A program made the position numbers and the translations under genes. A model generated the notes under the pieces. It was not told where the DNA came from and ran no database searches. It saw only the letters and a list, made by a program, of their open reading frames with translations. From Eutypa lata (lineage: Eukaryota; Ascomycota; Sordariomycetes; Xylariales; Diatrypaceae), in contig JAKULF010000019.1 of NCBI GenBank assembly GCA_022661535.1, positions 1-64,000 on the forward strand: 64,000 bases of DNA, written 5' to 3'. Position 1 is the stretch's first letter, and every line of letters begins with the position of its first letter. Shown here in pieces: positions 1 through 14,227 of this stretch.

Positions 1-420
1 TAAAAGTTATTTAAAATTAATATTTATTTACGTATTTTAATAATTTCGTTTAAAATTAATTTTTTATTTAATTTATTTTAAACGTTAAATTTATAATTAA
101 TTATATAAATATTTTAAAATTATTATTATTATTATTATTAATTTTTATTTATTTAATTAAAAAATTAAATTATTATTAAAATATTAATTATTAAATTATA
201 TATTTTTTAATAATTATATTTATATAATAATATATTTTATTATATTTAAATTATTAATAAAATTATATATTATAAATATTAAAACATTTATATAATAAAT
301 GTAAAACTTAACGTTCGAAATAAGTTAAGCAAACGGTTGATTTTAAACGAAGTAAATATATAATTTAAAATTAGCGATATTCTTAATGTAATACATATAA
401 TGCATTATGAGGGATTATCC
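1..420. repeat. AT-rich, probably RIP-degraded block
   Basis: The first 300 bases are almost pure A and T, with long TTTAAAATTAATATT-like words and a run of ATT trinucleotides near 120-140; composition returns to normal by about 420. No open frame is present. In Pezizomycotina such sharply bounded AT blocks are usually transposon relics degraded by repeat-induced point mutation. No recognisable transposase or LTR remains here, so RIP is inferred from composition only, and the block continues beyond the left edge. Confidence 0.6.
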
Positions 421-948
421 TAGCTAACAAAGCGCATTGTTCAGTTTTAAATTCTTTTCAAAGTCATTCGACAGACCGTTCGAAGTCAGCAGCTGCGATA
501 CTTCCCTTTGAAAGTTTCATCAAAGCTGATACTGAAAGGTGAACTAGTCCAGACATATCTCTCCTAATACCAAATCAATTATCTTTAATAAAGTGTCACT
601 TATAAAATGATTTACCAACTTCGATTATCAAAGGGAACAACACTTCTCTTTATTTTAACCCTTTGGATAAATATAGCTCGCGAATTATTTTTAGGCTCCT
701 TAATGATCCTTTGAAGAGAGTGGCAATGGTTCAATGTCCAAGATCTGTTTGAGAACAAATCATTTCACTCCAGTCAAAGGATGATAAGGTGCAACTAACA
801 AGTACAGCTCAGGCGCCATATATAAGTACCTGATTCCCATGGCCTTCCCATTCGAAACCTCACCACACATGCACTCATCTGAGCTATCCTTTACATACGC
901 ACAAGTGTTATTCATTCGACCGTGCTTATTTTTAATAATTCTATCATC
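421..948. other. Intergenic spacer, no gene seen
   Basis: Ordinary-composition DNA between the AT block and the small gene starting at 949. It must contain that gene's promoter. No RNA gene or convincing coding frame was recognised. Confidence 0.5.
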
Positions 949-1302
949 ATGATGGCTCAAACCGAGGCACGCCCCGAGCTTTCGGGATCTGTCGAGAAAT
1001 TGCAAAATAAGACCCCTTCTCCTGCTCAGGACTCTTCCGAGGTTAAGGTAGGTCCTAAAGATGGTGAAAGCTCCGCTCCGGAGATCCCGCCGAAGAGCCC
1101 ACTTCGAGCGTCGAGGCTTAAGGGAAAGAAAAGCGGCCAGGAGAATATCCCAGAGCACATTGTGCTGCGGACACAGGGCCGAGTCAAGCAGCTTACAGCG
1201 GAACTAGAGGAAAAGAAGAATATTTACCTGAAGCTATGGGATTGGCAGGGTGATTATGACGAGCCAAATAAAGAGCCGGGCTCGCCGGGTTCCTCTTCTT
1301 AA
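949..1302 (+). CDS. Small hypothetical protein, 117 aa
   Basis: Single-exon frame starting at tandem ATG codons (949 and 952), preceded by an A/T-rich leader. The product is hydrophilic and low in complexity at the start (rich in S, P, E and K). It has a basic patch near residues 50-65 and a short predicted helical, charged segment (RVKQLTAELEEKKNIYLKL) near residues 80-100 that could form a coiled coil. There is no signal peptide, membrane segment or known domain. It converges with the sulfatase gene, with 155 bp between the stops. Coding potential is supported by amino-acid composition and a clean ATG rather than by homology. It could also be the last exon of a larger gene. Confidence 0.5.
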   Translation: MMAQTEARPELSGSVEKLQNKTPSPAQDSSEVKVGPKDGESSAPEIPPKSPLRASRLKGKKSGQENIPEHIVLRTQGRVKQLTAELEEKKNIYLKLWDWQGDYDEPNKEPGSPGSSS

Positions 1303-1457
1303 GCGGTGTGATCGCGGGTGGTCGATGTCGAAGAAAACAGAAGCCATTTACTTAGCGTTAAACTCCTGGAGGAGATAATGTAAATAAATGCTTAGACTTG
1401 AAAACTTGAACTCATATCCTGAATTTTTAATTGCCACGACCTAACACAAATTGCTAT

Positions 1458-3278
1458 CTAGATTGCCTTAACCTGCCGCTGAAATCTTGGGATTTGCTTT
1501 GTGAACTTCGCTGGGTCATCACGGGCGCCGTCTTTCCAGTACTCGTACTCAATCCATGCGTTCTCGGGCATCTGCTCCTCCATCGCCGCGATCCAATTGC
1601 CCAGGTCGGGAGATAGTGGGATGACGCCCGTCTCGAGCACGTACTGGTCCCAGAGTTTGATGAGCTCCTTCAGCCTCTCGGGCTCCTGCTCTGTCAGGTC
1701 GTGTATCTCTCCGGGGTCTTTGGCCAGGTTGTAGAGCTGCCACCTCTCAGGGCCCTTGGGCTTGGGGATGAACACAATCTTCCAGTCGCCTTTCCTGCAT
1801 GCAGCTCGTCCGCACGTCTCCCATCCGTTGATGAACTCCTTCTCGTGGATCGTGTCTGCCTGCTTCTGTAGGTAGGGTACCATTGATTTCCCTCTCATCG
1901 TCACGACTTCACGCCCCTGATACGTGGGTGCTGGGTGCTTGACCCCGGCCATCTCCAAAATGGTAGGTGCAAGGTCCATTACCGTGGCAAATTGATGTGT
2001 GATGCTTCCGGATTGTATCTGCTCGCCATAGCCGGCCGGTGGCTTCATGACGTATGGCACGCGCACGCCACCCTCGGTCGTGTATGCCTTGAAGAGCCGG
2101 CTGGGTGCAGTGGCAGCCTGTGCCCATCTTGGCCCGTACCAGATGAAAGAGTCGCCATTGCCGAGGTTGTCGATGTGGTTGTTATAGTACTTCTTCAAGT
2201 GTCCTAGCATCGTGCTCTGAACCAGAGGGTATGCTTCGTATGCTGCGCCTTCAGCACCGTTGTCAGACAGGAAGCATACGAAGGTGTTGTCGAGCTCGTC
2301 GATCTCCTTCAAGTAGTCCACAACTTTTCCGACATTCACGTCGATAGATTCGACCATTCCGGCGAAACACTCCATGGCTCTGCAAGAGTTAGCCCTCTCT
2401 TCCTCGCTCATTTCGTTCCATTCTTTGACATCGTCGGCGACGACGGGATGCGGCTCGACGTCTTGCGGAACAAGGCCCAAGTCCTTCAGGCGTTGAAGTC
2501 GCTTTAATCTCAGAGCATCTGGACCATCGTCGTAGACCCCACGGTACTTCTTGATGTACTCCTGTGGGGCCTGAAGCGGCCAGTGGGGGGCAGTAAAGGG
2601 CAAATAGGCGAAGAAGGGCCGCTCGTCTTCGGTCTCCTTCCAATCCTTGAGGTAACTGACCATCTTGTCGCCGTAACCGTTCGAGGAATACCAGCCCTCC
2701 GGAAGTTTCTTAACATATTCGCCGTCCTCGTTGTGCAAAGCGATGAAACTCATAGTCATGAATTCAGGAATCTGGTCCATGCCCTCGAGCTGAGGTTCAT
2801 AGCCATAGTGGTTGCTGCAAGCCGGCAGATGAGCAAAGCTCCGCTCGAAGCCGCGAACTTTGGGACTCCGCTCTGGTGTCAAGCCCAAATGCCACTTGCC
2901 AGCCATAAGGGTCTGATAGCCAGCGTCTCGGAGAATCTCAGGCAAGGCCGCGACCCTTTCGTTCAAATAGCCTTCATATCCAGGCATGCCACGCTGAACC
3001 GACGTTGACATTGTCCCATTAGGATCATTTTGTCCCGAGATGTTGGTCCATTCGATCAAGTTACCCAATCCGGCGATGTGGTGATCGGTTCCTGTCATAA
3101 TCATAGCTCGAGATGGTGAGCACGCAGCAGCAGCATGGAAATCTGTGAAACGGATGCCTTCCTTTGCCAGTTTGTCGATATTCGGCGTGTTGATCTCACC
3201 ACCGAATGCGCCTACATCCGAGAAGCCTAAGTCATCAGCCAGGGCGATGAGAAAGTTAGGTCTTTTGCCCGGCGCCAT
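1458..3278 (-). CDS. Arylsulfatase-family sulfatase, 606 aa
   Basis: This enzyme hydrolyses sulfate esters from aryl or carbohydrate substrates. The N-terminus begins directly with the sulfatase fold (RPNFLIALADDLGFSDVG), and the two Asp of ADD supply calcium ligands. The signature CSPSRAMIMTG starts at Cys53, the residue that becomes formylglycine in this family, with Arg57 behind it. A second metal-site segment (FLSDNGAEG) lies near residue 340, and the C-terminal subdomain ends about 30 residues after a WIEYEYWKDGA stretch. The length matches fungal and bacterial type I arylsulfatases (about 550-620 aa). No secretion signal is visible, so an intracellular sulfur-scavenging role is likely. 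The gene has no introns, unlike most neighbours, which fits either a compact fungal gene or past acquisition from bacteria. The substrate cannot be predicted. Confidence 0.93.
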   Translation of the reverse strand: MAPGKRPNFLIALADDLGFSDVGAFGGEINTPNIDKLAKEGIRFTDFHAAAACSPSRAMIMTGTDHHIAGLGNLIEWTNISGQNDPNGTMSTSVQRGMPGYEGYLNERVAALPEILRDAGYQTLMAGKWHLGLTPERSPKVRGFERSFAHLPACSNHYGYEPQLEGMDQIPEFMTMSFIALHNEDGEYVKKLPEGWYSSNGYGDKMVSYLKDWKETEDERPFFAYLPFTAPHWPLQAPQEYIKKYRGVYDDGPDALRLKRLQRLKDLGLVPQDVEPHPVVADDVKEWNEMSEEERANSCRAMECFAGMVESIDVNVGKVVDYLKEIDELDNTFVCFLSDNGAEGAAYEAYPLVQSTMLGHLKKYYNNHIDNLGNGDSFIWYGPRWAQAATAPSRLFKAYTTEGGVRVPYVMKPPAGYGEQIQSGSITHQFATVMDLAPTILEMAGVKHPAPTYQGREVVTMRGKSMVPYLQKQADTIHEKEFINGWETCGRAACRKGDWKIVFIPKPKGPERWQLYNLAKDPGEIHDLTEQEPERLKELIKLWDQYVLETGVIPLSPDLGNWIAAMEEQMPENAWIEYEYWKDGARDDPAKFTKQIPRFQRQVKAI

Positions 3279-5111
3279 GGTTATTAATTATAGATGGCCT
3301 GAGTTAATTCGTTTCGTCCAAATTTGAGTATGTTGTGTAACTAGACACAGCATATGCCAGATCCCGAAGAAAATAAAGCAAGACTGACAGTAGCTCAGGG
3401 GTACATTGCACTTAAATAGGCATGACCTCACGTTCCGGGGCCAGAGAGAGACCTTCAAAACTTCAACAACCCCTCGCCTTGATCGATCAGCATCAGGCCA
3501 TACTAGCCGAAGGATCCACAGCGATATCGCAATATTGGCCGGATATTGTTTCAGCGAGCTTTTCACCAGTTAAAGCGCTTTCTACCGCATGCAAGTCGAG
3601 CAGGTGCGAAAGTGGTGGGGCCTATGAAGTCGTCCTATCTGCGTATCGCTCGCCGCTACGGTCCTGATTCCCCAGAATTCACGGGTTCAAACCCCCGCTT
3701 AAGTCAGAGGATGATCTCCACAAGGAGAGCCGAACGCCAAGAAACTCGGTTGTCGGGATTAACGCCCTGTCATTGGCTACTTAACCTTGTTATACACTCG
3801 GTGTATTACGCGGAGGGTCACGATGGCTGATCTTATCTTAGAGGGCTTCGGCTTGATAGATACTTTCTTCAATGGGGCCTTGATACCAAATTTTACTTGT
3901 GTTCAACATCAATCATCGCGTTTACATTATACTTGATAACTCTACACACTCTGCTTGAAGCAGTTGTCTTTTGAGATTTATTATGTATTGCTCCGTAGAC
4001 AACACTGGCTCATATGCCACCGAGTTATTCATTCCGTATTCGTGAAGCTGGAAGAATGTGAAGGATGGTTGAGGGTGGGGATTGAAAGTAGGAAAGAAGG
4101 CATGTAGAAGTAAGAACCAGAATAGGGTGAACTCAGAGGACAGTGTTTCAACCATCTGGGAGAGAGGCGATAGTTGTTGCTCTATCCGTTTAACCAAATC
4201 AGACGACAAGTATAGATATAATGAAATAGGTTTAGGTTTATAGTTGAGTCACTTACATGACAGGCTTGCATGCACACTAGCTGTGGGTAATTATAACCAA
4301 CACGAGGGTATTTCTAGTTTATTCTATATAGTATGGTGTAAGTATTATATCTGAATGCTTAGGTATTAGTGGGACGATATATATGGCACCCTAAATACGA
4401 TATTCACAAGTAACGTCTAACGCCTGAGACTATCATATTATCGCTAGGCTGTAGGGTTACCGGCGGAGTTAGTTGACAGGCGTAGCTACTAACAGCCATA
4501 GTCTCAAATATATGTATCAATCACTAGTCTGCCTTACATTATTCAAGAGGGTGTAAGGGGTGTAAGGGAGTTTCAACCCCTTAGATTAGATACCTTTCTA
4601 CCTATAGGTACTTCAAATAAATAATACTGTCGTATTAACAATCGGGTTATACTTATAGAAGTCGTTGACGTAGTCAGGCTTAACAGTGCAAAGTTAACAT
4701 CTGATTCTGAATTCCTTCTGATTCGACTTAGGTATGTTTCATTTAACTAGACACTAGAAAGTTGACGCAAACATTAACAACTCAACCAAGTGATGGGGCC
4801 CAGGGAACGCAACTATAGACCCCAAGCCTCTCGGAATGTCGATTTCTAACCCATATTTCCACCGATGAGAAATTGGCGGTGACTTTCTCCAATTATAGGG
4901 CCTTGGCTAGTCATTCCTAGCCGTTTATGCAGAGGTGCAAATTATCCACGATATTAACCGGGCAAGTGATGCGGGGAAAGCACAGCGGCCAAAGCTATAA
5001 TAGAGAATAGAGTCACATTGATCGTCAATTTACCTTGAGGATGAGATGAACTCTTTGAAACATAAATCAGCCAGTAGCGATTGGAACATATACAACCAAT
5101 TCCAACCAACA
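3279..5111. other. Intergenic spacer between sulfatase and GH43 genes
   Basis: About 1.8 kb lying between the divergent starts of the sulfatase (minus strand) and GH43 (plus strand), so it should hold both promoters. A 95-codon minus-strand frame at 3922-4209 opens only with TTG and has no recognisable domain; I do not call it. A T-arm-like string near 3685 does not fold into a tRNA. Confidence 0.5.
4915..4976 (+). promoter_or_regulatory. Possible XlnR- and CreA-type sites upstream of GH43
   Basis: GGCTAG at 4915-4920 fits the XlnR/XYR1 consensus GGCTAR, and GCGGGG at 4971-4976 fits the carbon-catabolite repressor consensus SYGGRG. They lie about 190 and 140 bp before the GH43 start. Both motifs are short and expected by chance, but their position before a xylan-degrading gene fits induction by xylan and repression by glucose. 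This is inference. Confidence 0.3.
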
Positions 5112-7460
<2,349 letters not shown>

Positions 7461-8124
7461 TCCTAGGTTCTCCCGGAAGCAACCTACTATGGCCTCTTAT
7501 ATATCTAAGGATTAGGTACCGAACGTCCAAAGGAGATTGCGGTCATACATGTTACCCACTACAGCCTCCAAAACACTTATTCATAGATGGCTCCCTACTG
7601 CTTGGGCCCTGTTGAATAAAATCGGGACACATGAGACATCACCTGCTCAATTCGGTGCGCACTGAACCTTGGAATTTGGGCTATTAAACAATTGCCATCA
7701 ACGAAAATATATTGTGAGGGGTTCTGTTTCAATGAGGATGGCTACCCGTAAAAGCTCACTGCTTAAGGAACATTGATTTAGTAAAGACTAGATGGCACAG
7801 CTATGTAGAGATGGTGAAGAGATTTCTAGTGAACAATAACTGCTTAAAATTCGAAGGTTCTCAATATGCAGTCTTCTTTCGTCAAGGGTAGAAGCGAGGG
7901 TCGGACCGTAGGCGAACTCAGGAAATGCTCGATCAGGGCTCTTTTTCAAGTTGAGCCACCACCAAATACGACACATCCCCAAGCACTAAGCAAAAGAATC
8001 AACAAAACTCCATGACAGGCGTATCTTGGCTCTCCGATGTTTCCAATTACAATTCTGGCAAGATAGAACTAAGTACCTAATTGACTGGAGCAGTCAAATC
8101 TCGAGTAGAGTAGCGATGACATCG
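7461..8124. other. Convergent intergenic spacer
   Basis: Region between the stop codons of the GH43 and F-box genes. It should contain both 3' untranslated regions. No coding frame with recognisable content was found. Confidence 0.5.
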
Positions 8125-9625
8125 TTACCAGAAGAGTGTACTACTATTGATCTCCCTTTGGATTTGTCGGAGAGAGTTTGGGTGTATAACCAAGGGACAT
8201 AGTCCGAGATGGTGAATTGCGCTGCCATGCGAATCGATGGTGACATCCATTATCTGACTGTCGAACCGGGGCTTGCGGCCCGTCTTCGTAAGGGTCACCG
8301 TTTCCCATACATGCAGCACCTTCGGGTTTAAGGCTAGTTTCCTCGTACCTTTCCAAACGATGGAGCAAGACTCTTTCTCATATCTGAAGAGGTGAGCAGC
8401 ACCCCGGCAGCCGCTCCATATCTCCATAACTCTGAGGTGTGGCATTCTCAAAGCAGCTGCACCCGCGCTGCAGAGCATACCTGCGATCGCTGCTTGGGTG
8501 TTCAGGTTGCTTGACGTTAGAAGTCGCGACGTCAAGGTGAGGGTTTCCAATCGATCCCAATTCCATGACGGCTGAATAGCTCGGAAGAATGATTCAGCGT
8601 CCACATTGAAGGAAGTTGAGAGGTTTTCGAGACCAAGACTAGCCTGTGCTAAGGCGGCGCCCAGCGAAGGATTGGTTATGCGCCCAATTTCAGCATCGCT
8701 ATAAGGATAGTCCTCGTTGAAGTCCTCAAACAGCGATAGGATTCGTAAATGGGGGGATAGGCGGGATAAGATCTTCGACTCTACTTCTTTTTGGTAGGCA
8801 CACATCGTCAGAAAGGCGCTCATACAAGTCAATAATGAGATATGTGCAACTTACCCTCATCAGCTTCATCCTGTCCAGCGGTATTCCAATATCTCCAATT
8901 CTCATAATGGATGTGCTCCAGCCTGGTGCATTTTTGGAAAAGTGTCGCAATAACTAAGGTAGTAAACCGCCGACGAGTTTGTCGTCGGATAGTAATTTGG
9001 GTTACAACCTGGTTTGTAGGGAGCTCCTCCAGGTTCGAATGTTCTTTTGTGGTGCGTAGCCGGACGTAATCGAATAATCTCAAGAGGGAGGTGTTATGTC
9101 GAGCGCAGTTTGGCGACTATTTACCCAACCATGGCGCCGCGAGGTCCTAATGCGACTGAGGTCCGGATCGTTATCGCCGAAGGTGTAGTTCCTGAACCTA
9201 TGCTTCGAATCACTGGGAGAGTACATGTCGATTTCTACAGTTATGCCCTTGTCAGTGGTATCAGTCATGGCCCAAGATCCAAGAAAGGAAAAGAGATTCC
9301 AAATTGCGTCCAAAACCGTCGTATTGTTCCGGCGGTATGTCTGATCATTTTCTGGGCTGTCGCAAGCCGGACATTTGTAGGTTGCAAGCCGTATGCGAAG
9401 ACAGACGTGCTGGATAAGCCTCCTAGTCCCAGCCCGGTGGAGCTGAGTGAAACGAGGTAGACATTCCTGTGATAATGTCAACCGGCGAAATATTGATCTT
9501 CCAATCACGTCCCTCCATTCCTGACACACTTGGGCGTACTGCGCACGACCGCCCTCTGGGAGCGAATCGAGAATCTGCAGTCGAATCTCAGGGGGCAGGG
9601 AGGCCCATGACCCTTGCCTCGTCAT
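8125..9625 (-). CDS. F-box domain protein (model uncertain at first junction)
   Basis: The N-terminal exon starts at ATG 9625 and encodes an F-box (WASLPPEIRLQILDSLPEGG through about residue 50), the Skp1-binding module of SCF ubiquitin ligases. The second coding block (about 8855-9080) and the third (8125-8786) continue with the leucine-rich, fold-poor sequence typical of fungal F-box proteins. The junction 8787-8854 is a clean intron (donor GTAAGT, phase 1, giving Glu). The junction near 9080-9130 is unclear: the obvious donor GTAAAT after Trp is phase 0, but no nearby acceptor gives the right frame. Either a longer intron is used or a one-base indel is present. The target of the ligase is unknown. 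It converges with the GH43 gene. Confidence 0.65.
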
Positions 9626-10506
9626 GCCTCAAGGTGAAAAACGAACGCAAAGCCCGTGATGATATTTCCACAGGGTGTTGGTGCGGTTTGATGAAGTTGG
9701 TTGCGGCGTAGGATTAGAGGTTTGTATGAAGAGGTGTCTGCGCACATGATAAGTTTTACAGGTCTAAATGAGAGAGATTTTCTTGTTCAAAAACCTGGGC
9801 GACAGATTAACGTGTGCGAAACCATAACACTTCTAAAATACGCTACGGTGTTAAACTTTACAGATATATGGTTAGAGTTTCCGGATATTTCGAGAAGGGC
9901 TGAAGGGTTAACTACGTTTCCAGCTACTACGTTGTTGGTTGTTTCACTATTCTAAATGCGAACGGATAATTTCAACCATTGTGACAGATAGGGGAGTGGA
10001 TTAAATCTTGTCGAGGAATATACGTTTGGTGATAGGTATTCTCATATTCTGCGTCTGTGGAACATAAAACAGGATCCTATCATGGTACTCAAGTAAGTAA
10101 TTTAAATTTGATCATGCGAATAATATGAGACCGGGTGAAATGCCGGTAGGTCATGATCCAGCTGCACCGCGCAGGCGCGAGACAAAATCCCTTCCAATCC
10201 TCCCAAATCAAAACTCCAACCAAGCCTTTATACACAGACAGTAAGTTCATAAGCGAAAGTATATACAAGAAGGCGTACAAGTGTACAGATAGAATAAGGC
10301 AGGTTTGCCCCGTAGTGAGTAGCAGTGCAACATGACGGGTTGGTGCTGAAAATAGCTGCGATAAAATGATACATGCAAGAAACACGTACGAAGGATTCCG
10401 TACATAGATATAATAATAAAACGCAAAAGCAAAAGCAAAGCACATATCCCCCACCCAGTTGGGAATATAGGCAGGTATATGAGTTATCGATCAATCGATG
10501 GATAGA
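9626..10506. other. Intergenic spacer
   Basis: Contains the F-box promoter side and the 3' flank of the GH16 gene. A hydrophobic minus-strand frame at 10089-10454 overlaps the expected GH16 3' UTR, has a low-complexity FAFAFAFYYY run, and is not called. Confidence 0.45.
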
Positions 10507-11583
10507 TTACTGAGACTGGTAATGCGCAACATAAGCGACCTCCAGCATATTGCCGAAGGAATCCCACGTATTACCGTCCGGGGAGCCGGGCCAATCGCCG
10601 CCCACGGCCACGTTGAGGATGAAGTGCAGCGGGGAGGCGGCGAGACTATTCCAGACGCCCTGGCCGAGATCACCGGCGACGACGCGGTGGAACTGGGCGC
10701 CGTCGCGGTACCAGGTCAGCGACTCGGCGGCCCAGTTCGAGGACGTCCGGTCCCATTGGACTCGCCACGTGTGCCACCCGTTATCCGGGATGCCGACGGA
10801 GGCGCCCCGCCCACTCGGCTCGTTGCACACGCCCCCCGGGTACACGTCGCAGTGGATCGTGCCGTACCCTGTTAGGGCCCCGTTCACGCGCTCCATTATG
10901 TCGATCTCGCCGCATGCTGGCCACGCCGTGCCGTGGCGGATCGAGTCGCCGAGGATCCAGAAGGCTGGCCAGATACCTATACATTACACAAACAAAGTTA
11001 GCAACGAATCTTATCATGAAATGTGGATGGTAGGAGGAGCCTCTCGGTAGAATAGCACAATGGATAAACGGCGTTTTGAATGGAACGGGTGTCCTTCGAG
11101 AGGAGTAAACCTACCCTGCTTGTTGGCGGCCGGAGCATCACCGAACCGGATCTTGGCTTCGGCCATGGTGACCCGGCCGTCGGCCGGCGTAAAGGTGTAC
11201 CACGACTCGACGCGGCCCGAAGTCCACTGGTTGGTTGAGTGGTCGAGGACCGGAACGATCTGCAGCGTGCCACCGCCACTGATCTGCATGTTCGTATTAG
11301 ACCGTGTGTATGTCTGCAGTTCGTTGTTGACCTTGAGACCAGTGACAATCTGCCAGTTGGCCTCGTTCACCATGGCGCCGGCGTTACCCCAGAATGACTC
11401 TTGCCATACGGTATTAAAGCCGCTGTAACCAGGCGCATATTCGTCGATGACAAGAGTATCGTTGGAGTAAACCGGCGGCGTGGTAGTAGTGACGTTAGTT
11501 GTGCGGAATATAGGGGTCGCCGATACCGATACCGACACCGCCGCAGCGGCGGCGAGAGAGGCGCGGAGCCATCTAGAAGCCAT
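10507..11583 (-). CDS. GH16 endo-beta-1,3(4)-glucanase-like protein, 312 aa
   Basis: Two exons, 11115-11583 and 10507-10976, joined by a GT-AG intron of 138 nt; the total is 313 codons. A signal peptide occupies residues 1-22 (MASRWLRASLAAAAAVS...). The GH16 catalytic motif GEIDIMERV is complete, with Glu180 as nucleophile, Asp182, and Glu185 as acid/base, directly after WPAFWILGDS. Downstream aromatic motifs (GWHTWRVQWD, PLHFILNVAVGGDWPG) match laminarinase and licheninase-type members. It should be secreted and cut beta-1,3 or mixed-linkage glucan in plant or fungal walls. An upstream in-frame ATG at 11697 would bury the signal peptide, so 11583 is preferred. Confidence 0.93.
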
Positions 11584-14227
11584 CGTAAAAATAGTATAAA
11601 GGAGCGTACGACAAAAAAGGCAACACACCGGTGAATCGAAGTGGAAAGGAATATAAGAGACAGGTGGCCGTGGAGCAGAACTGGTTGAACCCATCACTGG
11701 ATGAGGAGAAGATCAACAGTCTTATATAGTCGGAGCGGCCTCATCGCCTCTCGTCTTGCGCGAACCTCGTCCGCACCCGGGGATAGGGAACGCGGCGCTC
11801 GTGGCGCCCTCATGGGGAAGGTGGCCAGCCAGCGACTCATCTTAGAGCGGCGTATGAGAGGATTCAGCGCAGCTGTTGCAGCACGTGTGAAAAGCACGAG
11901 TGGGATTGTAAAATCAAAGAGAGCTTCTTGCTTCTATTCGATCCTGGAAGGGGGCTCGTCGAACGGACGAGTAAGCAACGAGCATCCAAGGATACGGTCG
12001 AGTCGTCAAGAAGACAGGTAACCTTACTGTCGCGCAGAGAGTCTCCGGACCCCCTGCCGCTTGGACAGATTAAGAACGAAGGGCATGGCGCCCAGAGCCG
12101 CGTGTCCATTGGATGAACTAATGTGACCTTCTGAAGTGATTCACGGCAAGGATCACAATATGTCCGAAAACAAGATCTTGCTAAGGTCTTAATCCGGTTT
12201 CATCGAATAGTAGAAGGGTAGTAGTGTCATCAGCTATTACTACTACGTAGCCAGTTGGCAGCGTGAGTTGTCCAAAATGGGATTGGGTAGCATTGGGGTG
12301 ACCTTCCAATCCAGTCACATCACGTACCGCGGGGAGACCTTGCTTGCAGAAGACCCTTTTTGCATTCTCTTCAACTGCCTTCGAGTCGGTTGGTTGTCAG
12401 CATACCCCAATTGTTCCCGGACTGTTATAAGGTAGTGTGCTGACAACACCACCACAAATACCGGCCATAGGCGTCGATCCGGGCGAATCCGGTCCCCGTC
12501 TCTAGAACAAGGGTGAAAATAATCCACATAGCTTAAGCTTTTTCTCATTGTCTTGCATAAAAAGAGAGCAGTCCCTGTGAATGGGCTGTTATTGGATGAA
12601 AGCACTTATTATAGCACTTGCTAGATCTGGAGTATATTTGGCATATGATCTTGGAGTAGACACCGGCCTACTTGGCTTGTGCCGCAGAAACAAGACCAAT
12701 GTGGCTCTCATGCAAGACATCAAGGTGATGTCTACGGGTAAGTATGTAACTAGACAAGCGTGTTGCTATCAAATTTGGGGATCAACGTTAAATCCTGATT
12801 CGATGGGTACCTGCGTGAAGCATCGCGTGGGGTTTAAAGTCTAGATCACAGGGCCCTGTCATACGCTACCTCGATTGTCTCTAACCCCACAAACCCAGCA
12901 ATAAGGTTGACGGGTGTGGCACGACCTCTGTACCGCGTGAGGTGGCTCTACCTTGTCCAAGGATAAAAGGAGCGAGACTTCTGTATAAATGGCTGCATTC
13001 CCCTCTTCAAATGCGCTATCTGGAAGTTGTGAGCGTTTTGCATGCGGCAAATTATTAAAAGAAAAATCGCAGCCTACTCCGTAAATCGTTCTTGACTCTA
13101 ACATCTTATAAGACATGACCTAAAAACAATATGAGATGGATAGTTATTTGGTTCCACGCCAAGTTATCTAAGCAGGCAAGCTATGTATCTCATCCCTGCC
13201 GTTGATTAAACTGAGGTGGTCGATTCGTCTAGTCAGGAACCAAAGATTCCGTCCAAGTCCCCGGCCGTGCCCCTGATTGGATCGATCTAAATGACCCAGG
13301 GCGGGATCCTAAGTTAAAAGGGTTGATTTCAGGGCCAACGGGGACGGCCTCTGGAACCTGTAGGTTCGGAAGTCTAATATATCATGTTATTGGATTTTAA
13401 AAAGGAGACCGAGGAAGCGCCGCATGCAGAAACAACAGAACAAATACCATATCGAGGTAGGTGATTGCGAGGGAGGGCAAATTCTACCTAGTTACTATAG
13501 GCACTCGAGCATCTCCGTGGCGCACGGCGCTAAACTATAACATCTCGGCCGAGTTGCTGGATTAGGCGGGATGCATATTGTTCATCCCCGTCTCTAGGGG
13601 ATGAACCACACATTACAGAGTTCATATCCATGAAATCGTCTTGAGGTTATTCAGAGGAAAAAGAAACGAAAGTGGTCGACGTAACGTGTCGTTCAGACGA
13701 TGGGCCCTGACCATAGGTAGCGACTGGTGGTAACGAGCCCGCCCCTATTAGGGCGATATGGATAAGTGAGATAAGCGTGCAGTAGCGCGAACGCCTGCCT
13801 ATAAGGAGGATCCTGAATAGTTGTGATCGGAACGTGGACTACCTACTTCTTAGGTATACTGAAATGATTAATCTTTTCTACCTTGCAACCATCCTGCTAT
13901 ATCATATCAGCATATTTAATTATATCCATGCATTCGCCAGTGGTTCGCATAACCGACATGTCTTGGCAGGCAGGCTTGATAGTGAGCGGGAACTCGATTA
14001 ATCACCGTCACCAGAGTTTCAATTCTAAGGAGACGGTAAGTGAACTCAGGTGTAAGTGAGGCAACTCCGGGAAAAGATCTCCATGCAGGTTCGCTCACGG
14101 ATAGATCCATTCCAATCTAGATCAAACAATGGGCCCGGCCTATCGGTGCTTACTCATATTTATCATGACCTAATAAATAGTCCAATGTGATTTCTAAATG
14201 CTTAGCTATACATCCATCTATCTACTC
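11584..14227. other. Long intergenic region, no supported gene
   Basis: About 2.6 kb. An 87-codon plus-strand frame at 12581-12844 has ATG and a GTAAGT inside it but no recognisable sequence. Other frames are shorter. Base composition is ordinary. It should contain the GH16 promoter (left) and the AATF 3' flank (right). Confidence 0.45.

Noticed and set aside
3684..3705. tRNA T-arm-like string GGGTTCAAACCC
   Set aside because: The stem pairs poorly outside four bases, and no acceptor, D or anticodon stems can be formed with the upstream sequence.
10089..10454. Hydrophobic minus-strand frame downstream of GH16
   Set aside because: Low-complexity run from a GCAAAA repeat; lies where the GH16 3' UTR is expected.
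12581..12844. 87-codon plus-strand frame
   Set aside because: Has an ATG but no family resemblance and no clear downstream exon; could be chance.
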